Shown here: piece by piece, positions 7,266-12,649 of the stretch
Position numbering within the stretch: position 1 is the stretch's first letter
How the letters are laid out: each line of letters begins with the position of its first letter
Assembly: GCA_023415075.1 (NCBI GenBank)
Contig: JAEZLU010000191.1
Location: 1 to 15,410 of the forward strand
Direction: 5' to 3'
Source: Bacillota bacterium
GTDB lineage: Bacteria; Bacillota; Negativicutes; Sporomusales; UBA7701
DNA: 15,410 nt
The notes under the pieces: model-generated
Told to the model about the DNA's origin: nothing
What the model saw: only the letters and a program-made list of their open reading frames with translations
Databases searched by the model: none
Position numbers and translations under genes: made by a program

Positions 7266-7283
7266 CTGAAATGTAACATTCAG
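7266..7283. promoter_or_regulatory. imperfect palindrome in lipoprotein leader (candidate operator)
   Basis: CTGAAATGTAACATTCAG forms a near-perfect dyad (CTGA-A-ATGT-A-ACAT-TCAG, one bulged base). It lies between the candidate -10 and the ribosome-binding site, at the expected start of the transcript, a common repressor position. No regulator is identified. Confidence 0.4.
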
Positions 7284-7292
7284 GTAGAATCC

Positions 7293-7323
7293 GTTATATT
7301 TATTCGTCATATCCGGCTTACAA
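7293..7323 (-). promoter_or_regulatory. weak candidate sigma-A promoter of the lipoprotein cluster
   Basis: On the minus strand TTGTAA (7323-7318), a long 19-base spacer and TATAAC (7298-7293). A strong terminator lies just upstream, so this cluster needs its own promoter, and this is the best AT-rich match in the gap. The spacer is longer than ideal. Confidence 0.35.
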
Positions 7324-7344
7324 CCTCTTCCATTTTTCGGCGGC

Positions 7345-7382
7345 CGGAAAAAATTGGCGCCAGCCAAGCTGGCGCCAATTTT
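7345..7382 (-). terminator. strong intrinsic terminator of the oxidoreductase/transporter operon
   Basis: A 15-bp perfect stem (7350-7364 with 7368-7382, core TTGGCGCCAGC) closes on a 3-base loop. In the minus-strand RNA the stem ends in an unbroken run of six U. It begins 16 bases after the binding-protein stop codon and marks the end of the six-gene unit. The arm has A residues on the other side, so it may work weakly in both directions. Confidence 0.92.
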
Positions 7383-7398
7383 CAGTCCTGTTATTACC

Positions 7399-8286
7399 TT
7401 ACATCACCGCTGGCGGCACGTTGCCTTCCTTGAGCGGCGGCACCACCGGCGGCTGACCGGCCTTCTTCAGGATGGCCTGGCCGCCCTCGGACAGCATGAA
7501 CTTCACGAAGTCGGCGGCCGTCGCCGCGTCTTTAGCGGTGGCCGGCACGGTGACGACGTTGCGGATGGCTTCGCTCAGGTTGACGGTCGGCGGGAAGCGG
7601 ACAATAGCCACCGCTTCGCCGGCCGCCACCGCCGCCGACAGGTAGACGACGCCGGCGTCGGCCTTGCCGTCCTTGACGGCCTGCACGGCCTCGGGGATGG
7701 TGCCGACCTTGACCTGGGTGCCGTCGATCAGCTTGGCCCCGAGCTCGGCCTTACCCTCGGACGCCGTTGCTTTTTTGATGAACTCCAGCGTCCGGTAGGT
7801 GGCCATATCCTTTTCGCCGGTCACCCTGGCCAGCCTGCTCCCGGCCTTGTCGAGATCGGTCATCTGCTTGATGCCGGCGGGATTGCCCTTGGGGGTGATG
7901 ACCACAAGTTCGTTGGCCGAAAAGGTGATGTACCAGGACGCGGCCGCCTTATCGCCGACCTTCTTGGCGAACATGTCCTTGACCACCGCCGGGTCGGACG
8001 GCACGAACACGTCGCAGGTCTCGCCCTTCAAGATCCGCTCAGCCAGCTCCTTGGAGCGTCCTGAGGTGAGATTTACATTGACTGCCGGATTCTTGGCCTC
8101 GAACGCCTTCTTGAGCTCGCTCAGCGGGCCGGCCAACGAATCGGCGTGCCATGCTTCTATAACCACCTGTTTCCCTCCCGTATTTTCGATCGCCGCCGGT
8201 TTTTGGCCGTAACCGGCTACGGCCGACATCACTGTCAGCAAGCTTGCCCCGATAAGCGCTCTGGCAAACATCCGGCCGGCCGCCAT
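7399..8286 (-). CDS. ModA/WtpA-like extracellular solute-binding protein
   Basis: A 295-aa exported binding protein of the type II periplasmic-binding fold, closest in pattern to molybdate/tungstate-type ModA/WtpA. A signal peptide with the hydrophobic stretch ARALIGASLLTVMSAVAG is followed by a mature chain with IEAWHADSLAGPLSELKKAF, CDVFVPSDPAVVKDM, SWYITFSANELVVITP and DAGVVYLSAAVAAGEAV. These match the family's ligand-pocket strands and the DVF-x-S/P-D motif. ATG 8286 overlaps the permease TGA by one base (TGATG), and Met6 (8271) is an alternative start. There are no ABC permease or ATPase genes beside it. Its coupled partner is a MatC-type carrier, so the ligand may be a carboxylate rather than an oxyanion. 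The family is fairly sure; the ligand is open. Confidence 0.85.
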   Translation of the reverse strand: MAAGRMFARALIGASLLTVMSAVAGYGQKPAAIENTGGKQVVIEAWHADSLAGPLSELKKAFEAKNPAVNVNLTSGRSKELAERILKGETCDVFVPSDPAVVKDMFAKKVGDKAAASWYITFSANELVVITPKGNPAGIKQMTDLDKAGSRLARVTGEKDMATYRTLEFIKKATASEGKAELGAKLIDGTQVKVGTIPEAVQAVKDGKADAGVVYLSAAVAAGEAVAIVRFPPTVNLSEAIRNVVTVPATAKDAATAADFVKFMLSEGGQAILKKAGQPPVVPPLKEGNVPPAVM

Positions 8287-9554
8287 CAGATTTTCAGCAC
8301 CGTGAAGAACAGCCAGCTGAGCACCGAACCGACCACCGACATCGCGAAGCCCCAGGCCAGCATGCTGCGGAAAAGCTTCTGCTTGTCAGCCTTCGGTCCG
8401 GCCGCGCCGATCAGGAGCGCGCCGGTCGTTGACAGCGGACTGACGTCAACCAGGTGACCGGCGACGCAGATGCTGTAAATGATGGCCAGGCCGTCACCGC
8501 CGCCCATCTTGGCCACCAGGTCGGGCACCAGCGGGATGAAGGCCGGCAGGATGACGCCCGACGTACTGGCGTAAACCGATATGATCGCCGCCACGAAGCC
8601 GACCACCAGCGTGGCCGTGTAGGGAGTGGAAAACTGGGCCATAATGCTCGAAAACAGCTTCATGCCGCCGACGCTCTGCATCAGGCCGATGAGGACGGTG
8701 ACGCCGCAGACCATCAGGATGGTGTTCCAGGGCATGGCCTTGATGGCCTTGTTCTCGTCGGCGGCGTTTAAAAGGGTGAGGATTGCGCCGATCGTAAAGG
8801 CGCTCAGGCCGACATCGAACTTGAAGCCGAGGGCGGCCACCATCAGGACGGCAATGCCGGCGATCGTCATCAGCTGCGGACGGCTGAAGGCGTCTACCGG
8901 AACGTCGAGAATGGCTTTCACGGCGGCTGTCGTCTCTGCGGACTGCCGCTTCCAGAGCTTCAGGCCGCCGAACAGCACGTAGGCCAGCACGGCCACGGCG
9001 AAATGACCGAGAAAGGTGTTGAAAAACAAGGGGAAAGCGATGCCGGTGTAACCGACCTTGGCCGAAAGACTATTGGCGATAACCCCGGTGGGGGCGATGG
9101 GCGACACCGCGCCGGCCTGGCCGCCGTTACCGACCATCAGGGCCATCAGGAAGGGCGAGATTCCCACCTCCTCGGCCAGGATCATCGCCGCCGGCGCCAT
9201 CAGGGCGATTATCGCGATATGGCCCGGGCCGATGGCCGACAGGCCGAAGGCCACGAAAAACAGGACAATCGGCAGCAGGGCGACGTTGCCGCGCACCGCC
9301 TTGACCGAATACTTGGTGATCTTGTCGATCGTCCCGTTGACCTGGGCGATGCCGAACAAATAGGTCACCCCGGCCAGCGTCATGAACAGGCTGAGGGGAA
9401 ACCCGCTGATGATTTTCGCCGGCGCCAGCTTGGCGATCAGCCCGCCGACGATGAACGCCAGGCCGATGGCCAGGACGCCGATGTTCTTCGGCGACAGGCA
9501 GCTTATGATGAGTGCGATGACCAGCGCGATGAGAGACAGTACCGCTACGTCCAC
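8286..9554 (-). CDS. MatC-type (malonate/dicarboxylate carrier family) membrane transporter
   Basis: A 422-aa integral membrane protein with about 10-12 hydrophobic helices. The N-terminus matches the MatC_N pattern (NIGVLAIGLAFIVGGLI, then KIISGFPLSLFMTLAGVTYLFGIAQVNGT split around residues 48-75). Two internally related re-entrant-type motifs typical of ion-transporter/SLC13-like carriers follow: GNGGQAGAVSPIAPTG (142-157) and ASTSGVILPAFIP (329-341), and then DVSPLSTTGAL (370-380). MatC proteins are secondary carriers for malonate and related dicarboxylates, but the substrate here is not proven. GTG 9554 has GAGGAGG about 9 bases upstream, and a stop lies in frame just above it. The gene is 71 bases after the oxidoreductase gamma gene with no terminator between, and it is translationally coupled to the binding protein. 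Confidence 0.88.
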   Translation of the reverse strand: MDVAVLSLIALVIALIISCLSPKNIGVLAIGLAFIVGGLIAKLAPAKIISGFPLSLFMTLAGVTYLFGIAQVNGTIDKITKYSVKAVRGNVALLPIVLFFVAFGLSAIGPGHIAIIALMAPAAMILAEEVGISPFLMALMVGNGGQAGAVSPIAPTGVIANSLSAKVGYTGIAFPLFFNTFLGHFAVAVLAYVLFGGLKLWKRQSAETTAAVKAILDVPVDAFSRPQLMTIAGIAVLMVAALGFKFDVGLSAFTIGAILTLLNAADENKAIKAMPWNTILMVCGVTVLIGLMQSVGGMKLFSSIMAQFSTPYTATLVVGFVAAIISVYASTSGVILPAFIPLVPDLVAKMGGGDGLAIIYSICVAGHLVDVSPLSTTGALLIGAAGPKADKQKLFRSMLAWGFAMSVVGSVLSWLFFTVLKI

Positions 9555-9625
9555 TTTTACACGCCTCCTCTTAATTCAGATTGATTTTGTCTTGCGAAAG
9601 CTTGTCGACACCTCCCTTGCCTGCG

Positions 9626-10054
9626 TTAATAAACCTGTTGGCTCGCCAGGCTGTTTATGATTCCCTGCTCGATCTCGCTCAGGCCCCGGCCGCGGATATA
9701 GCCGTCGAGGGCCACGAAGGCGAAGTCGCCGGCCCTGCCACCGAGCACGCTGCCGTCGACCCCCAGGGCCATTACCGTGCCGCCGGCCCGCAGGCCCTTG
9801 GTGACATCAGTCGCGGCAAACAGGCTGTTGTCAAGAACGATGACGACATCGGCGGTGGCATTGCTCACCGAGCGCCGGCGGATGGGCCCGTCGTCCAGGC
9901 GCACCACCGCGAAGGTCGGCCCGCCGGGCCGGAAAGCGGCGAATGAATTGAAAACCTGGACATGCTTGCCCTGCTCCAAGGCATGCTTGGCAACCGCAGC
10001 CGCCAGTTTGCCCACAGGCTGGCCGAAGCGGCCGTGCATCCGAATCTCCCGCAT
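9626..10054 (-). CDS. 2-oxoacid:ferredoxin oxidoreductase gamma subunit, short form
   Basis: A 142-aa gamma (domain III) subunit of the pyruvate/2-oxoacid ferredoxin oxidoreductase family, which contributes to cofactor binding in the complex. The start MREIRMHGRFGQPVGKLAAA aligns with the usual IR-x-HGRGGQG opening, but the second Gly and the Gly after Gln are changed (GRFGQP, residues 8-13). Next come VFNSFAAFRPGGPTFAVVRLDDGPIR, and then ADVVIVLDNSL and VTKGLRAGGTVMAL, all family-like. Typical gamma chains have about 175-190 residues, so this one lacks the C-terminal end. ATG 10054 directly follows the beta stop (TAGATG), with GGGGAGG 8 bases upstream inside the beta gene. The family is clear from sequence and context. 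Whether it is fully functional is less certain. Confidence 0.88.
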   Translation of the reverse strand: MREIRMHGRFGQPVGKLAAAVAKHALEQGKHVQVFNSFAAFRPGGPTFAVVRLDDGPIRRRSVSNATADVVIVLDNSLFAATDVTKGLRAGGTVMALGVDGSVLGGRAGDFAFVALDGYIRGRGLSEIEQGIINSLASQQVY

Positions 10055-10921
10055 CTACTTCGCCTCCCCGCGGCCGTAGTGTTTGTCGACAAGCGCCTGC
10101 AGCTCGCCGACCTGATCATCAGCCAGATTCTTGAAGCGTCCCTGCAGCAACAGGTAGTCGGCCACCGGGATGAACGCCGGCTGGTAAGTCCGCCGCCGCT
10201 GTCCGTCCTCGACCTCGTACAGTTCCCACAGGCCGCACTCCACCGCCCGCCTGGCCGTGGCCACCGACTGGTCGGCGCCGATGCCCCAGCCGCGGTGACA
10301 GGGGGCCAGGATGTGGATATAGGCAAAGCCCGGGCGAGCCGCCGCCTTTTTGAACTTCCCGATAAGATCGAGCGGGTGGGAAATGGCGGCGCTGGCCACA
10401 TAGCCGGCCCCGTGGGCCGCCATAATCGCCAGCATATCTTTCTTGTGCGTCTTCTTACCGCGCTGCTGGTTGCTGGTTATCGCGTACAGCGGCGTCTGGC
10501 TGCCGGTCTGGCCGCCGGTGTTCATATACATCTCGTTGTCGTAGCACACATGGATTATTTTGTCGTCCCGCTCGGCCGCCCCCGACAGCGACTGGAAGCC
10601 GATATCGGCCGTGCCGGCGTCGCCGGCCCACGACACCACGTTGACGTCAACTATCCCCTGGGCGTCGAGCGACGCCCGAATACCGGCGGAAATCGCCGGC
10701 GCTATCTCGAACAGCGTGTGGTAGAACGGTACCTTCCAGGCCGTCCGCTGGTTGCTGCCGCTCAGGGTGGCCATGCAGGAAGCCGGAATTGTCACAATCG
10801 TCCGCGAGCCCAGGGCCTTCATCGCCTGGCGGCCGGCGATCGCCGCCCCGCAGCCGCGGCAGCCGGCGTTGCCTGGCCCGAACAGGTCCTCTTGCGGTAA
10901 ATCCTTAATGTTCAGCGTCAC
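10055..10921 (-). CDS. 2-oxoacid:ferredoxin oxidoreductase beta subunit (TPP-binding)
   Basis: A 288-aa beta subunit that carries thiamine pyrophosphate and the proximal [4Fe-4S] cluster. The complex oxidatively decarboxylates a 2-oxoacid with CoA to acyl-CoA and CO2 and reduces ferredoxin. The cluster ligands are C21 and C24 (CRGCG), C49 (ASCMA) and C208 (APCHRGW). The TPP/Mg motif runs from GDAGTADIG (100-108) to YDNEMYMNTGGQ (127-138), with GDA where many have GDG. Length and order are normal. The start is GTG 10921 with AAGGAGG 8 bases upstream, 13 bases after the alpha stop. It could be pyruvate-, 2-oxoisovalerate- or indolepyruvate-type; motifs do not decide. Confidence 0.95.
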   Translation of the reverse strand: MTLNIKDLPQEDLFGPGNAGCRGCGAAIAGRQAMKALGSRTIVTIPASCMATLSGSNQRTAWKVPFYHTLFEIAPAISAGIRASLDAQGIVDVNVVSWAGDAGTADIGFQSLSGAAERDDKIIHVCYDNEMYMNTGGQTGSQTPLYAITSNQQRGKKTHKKDMLAIMAAHGAGYVASAAISHPLDLIGKFKKAAARPGFAYIHILAPCHRGWGIGADQSVATARRAVECGLWELYEVEDGQRRRTYQPAFIPVADYLLLQGRFKNLADDQVGELQALVDKHYGRGEAK

Positions 10922-10934
10922 AAGCTCCCCCTCC

Positions 10935-12080
10935 TTATACTCCGAACCATTCGCTGCCGGCCGCCTGGCCGGCGGTCCGCGAAAGCTCGACCATCTGGCG
11001 GATTTCCCGCGGGCCGACGTCGCGGCCGCCCAGGCCGGCGATATAGCTTCTCACCGGAATATCCCGGTAGCCGTACAGGGCCGCCTTGAGTTCGCTGGCC
11101 AAGGCGCCGCCGGCGCCGAAAATAATGCTCTTGTCGATAACCGTCACCAGTTTGGCCCCGGCCAGCAGCTCGCGCAGGGCGGCGGTCGGGAAGGGACGGA
11201 ACGACCGCACCTTCACAAGGCCGACCTTCTGGCCTTCGGCCTGCAGTTCGTCCACCACCAGCCGGGCGTCGCCGACCGCCGACCCCATGGTCACGACAAC
11301 CTGCTCAGCTCCCTCCAGCCGGTAGCCTTCAATCAGCCCCTGCCAGTCGCGGCCGAAGGCCTTGGCGAAGTCGCCGGCCACCTGGGAAATGACAGTGAGC
11401 GCCTGGTTCATCGCCTCATTTTGCTGCAGCTTGTAATCCATGTAGAACTCCGGGCTGCTGACCGTGTTGACGCCCTGGGGGTTCAGGATGTCGAGGGTCG
11501 CCACCCGGCGAAACGGCAGGAAAACGTCCACCTTGGCCTGGTCGGGTACCGTGACCTCTTCCTGGGTGTGAGACTGGATGTAGCCTTCGTAGTTCACCAT
11601 CACCGGCAGACGGCAGGTCTCGGCCACCTTGAAGGCCTGGATGGTCGTGTCGAGCACCTCCTGGTTGTTTTCGCAGAACAGCTGGAGCCAGCCGCTGGCG
11701 TCCTGGGAGATGGCGTCGCCGTGCTCGGGGAAACGGCTGTGGGGCGCAGACAGGGCCCGGTTGGCCACCGCCATGACCACCGGCTGCCGCAGGCCGGCGG
11801 CGTGGTATACCACCTCGGTCATATATAATAGCCCCTGGGAATTGGTGACCGTGAAAGCCCGGCTACCGGCCAGAGCGGCCCCGAGGGCGGCGGCCAGGGC
11901 GCTGTGGTCGCATTCGACCCGCACGAAGCGGGTGCTGAGCTCGCCGTCTTCGATGAACTTGCTGAGCCGTTCCATCGCCGGGAAGGCGGGCGTAATCGGA
12001 TAATAGGACAAAACCTCGATGCGGGCGAGTTTGGCGGCGTAAGCCGCAGCCTCGCTGCCTGTGAGCAAAGTCAGACTCAT
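10935..12080 (-). CDS. 2-oxoacid:ferredoxin oxidoreductase alpha subunit
   Basis: A 381-aa alpha subunit (domains I and II) that shapes the active site together with beta. The early motif LSYYPITPAFPAMERLS (24-40) is the family's YPITP signature. VRVECDHSALAAALGAALAG contains the conserved acidic residue (E56) that activates TPP. TNSQGLLYMTEVVYHAAGLRQP and ANRALSAP follow, and residues 265-355 make the transketolase C-terminal-like domain. In pyruvate enzymes the segment after NRALSAP usually reads with H-x-DHSD and a RDSGW; here it is SRFPEHGDAISQDASGW, a difference that may bear on substrate. The longer upstream frame is set aside because ATG 12080 has AAGGAGG 7 bases upstream and overlaps the delta stop as ATGA. 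Confidence 0.94.
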   Translation of the reverse strand: MSLTLLTGSEAAAYAAKLARIEVLSYYPITPAFPAMERLSKFIEDGELSTRFVRVECDHSALAAALGAALAGSRAFTVTNSQGLLYMTEVVYHAAGLRQPVVMAVANRALSAPHSRFPEHGDAISQDASGWLQLFCENNQEVLDTTIQAFKVAETCRLPVMVNYEGYIQSHTQEEVTVPDQAKVDVFLPFRRVATLDILNPQGVNTVSSPEFYMDYKLQQNEAMNQALTVISQVAGDFAKAFGRDWQGLIEGYRLEGAEQVVVTMGSAVGDARLVVDELQAEGQKVGLVKVRSFRPFPTAALRELLAGAKLVTVIDKSIIFGAGGALASELKAALYGYRDIPVRSYIAGLGGRDVGPREIRQMVELSRTAGQAAGSEWFGV

Positions 12081-12379
12081 GCCTTCCCCTCCTTGAGCGG
12101 AAATACGCCCGCTGGCCCCTGGTACTCGCGGACCATGACGATCGCCTCCTGGCGGCACTCGACCGCGCAGGTGCCGCAGCCGTTGCACCACTCCTGCTTG
12201 ACGGCCGGCCGGCCCTCCTGCACGCTAAGCGCCCCCTCCGGACAGAACAGGGTGCACTCCAGGCAACCGTTGCACTTGTTGCCGATAATCGGATGCTGTT
12301 CGCGCCAGGCAATGCCCGCCGGGGCTTCCACCATGCTGCCGGGCTTGGCTGTCGGCACAACAGGTAAACTCTTTGCCAT
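12077..12379 (-). CDS. 2-oxoacid:ferredoxin oxidoreductase delta subunit (2[4Fe-4S] ferredoxin-like)
   Basis: A 100-aa electron-transfer subunit. Two complete cluster motifs are visible: C36, C39, C42, C46 (CNGCLECTLFCPEG) and C65, C68, C71, C75 (CNGCGTCAVECRQE). It passes electrons from the beta-subunit cluster to external ferredoxin. An N-terminal extension of about 30 residues (PVVPTAKPGSMVEAPAGIAW) precedes the clusters, as in PorD/VorD proteins that belong to four-subunit complexes. ATG 12379 has AAAGGAGG 8 bases upstream. It is the first gene of the operon, about 19 bases from the transcription start predicted from the sigma-54 promoter, and it overlaps the alpha gene by 4 bases. Confidence 0.95.
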   Translation of the reverse strand: MAKSLPVVPTAKPGSMVEAPAGIAWREQHPIIGNKCNGCLECTLFCPEGALSVQEGRPAVKQEWCNGCGTCAVECRQEAIVMVREYQGPAGVFPLKEGKA

Positions 12380-12408
12380 ACAACTCGCCTCCTTTTAGCA
12401 AACATATA

Positions 12409-12425
12409 AGCAAAAAATATGCCAG
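12409..12425 (-). promoter_or_regulatory. sigma-54 (-24/-12) promoter of the oxidoreductase operon
   Basis: On the minus strand CTGGCATATTTTTTGCTT matches the sigma-54 consensus (TGGCAC-N5-TTGCW). The invariant GG (12423-12422) and GC (12411-12410) are separated by the required 10 bases. The predicted transcript starts near 12398, leaving room for the AAAGGAGG site of the first gene. A sigma-54 activator is encoded immediately upstream, which supports the call strongly. Confidence 0.88.
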
Positions 12426-12436
12426 CGGCGGTAAAT

Positions 12437-12467
12437 CTGAAAACGAGGATAATATAAAAATTTTCAG
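12437..12467. repeat. inverted repeat between activator sites and promoter
   Basis: CTGAAAA (12437-12443) and TTTTCAG (12461-12467) are exact reverse complements across a 17-base AT-rich spacer. It starts about 12 bases upstream of the -24 element. It could bind a second regulator or a DNA-bending protein such as IHF/HU that loops the activator to sigma-54. This role is inference from position. Confidence 0.45.
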
Positions 12468-12533
12468 TCAATAATTACGCGGCCGCGCGGGCCCATCGCC
12501 ATTTCCGGCAAATTGGGACCGCGGGCACCACCC

Positions 12534-12571
12534 GTTTAATTTTGCAACAGAAATGTTTAATCAATGAAACA
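12534..12571. promoter_or_regulatory. tandem dyad sites, candidate upstream activator sequence
   Basis: Two related imperfect dyads on the plus strand: GTTTAATTTTGCAAC (12534-12548) and GTTTAATCAATGAAAC (12555-12570, extended to an 18-bp palindrome with flanking T and A). Both start with GTTTAAT and end with AAC, and their starts are exactly 21 bases apart, two helical turns. They lie about 110-145 bases upstream of the -24 element, the usual distance for sigma-54 activators. The likely binder is the Fis-type HTH of the adjacent regulator. Confidence 0.6.
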
Positions 12572-12601
12572 CCCTTCCCAGGCACCTCCCAAATACAAAC
12601 C

Positions 12602-12629
12602 AAAAAAGACCCCGCCTAACGGCGGGGTC
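12602..12629 (-). terminator. intrinsic terminator of the sigma-54 regulator gene
   Basis: A 9-bp GC-rich stem (GACCCCGCC at 12608-12616 with GGCGGGGTC at 12621-12629) with a 4-base loop, followed in the minus-strand RNA by six U (12607-12602). It starts about 20 bases after the regulator stop and isolates that gene from the sigma-54 operon downstream. Confidence 0.95.
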
Positions 12630-12649
12630 GACGCGGCCAGCGGCCGCAG

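Noticed and set aside
12524..12590. Two near-identical 10-base words (GGCACCACCC at 12524-12533 and GGCACCTCCC at 12581-12590).
   Set aside because: GC-rich words of this size recur by chance here, and the spacing does not match helical phasing with the promoter. The GTTTAAT dyads are better candidates.
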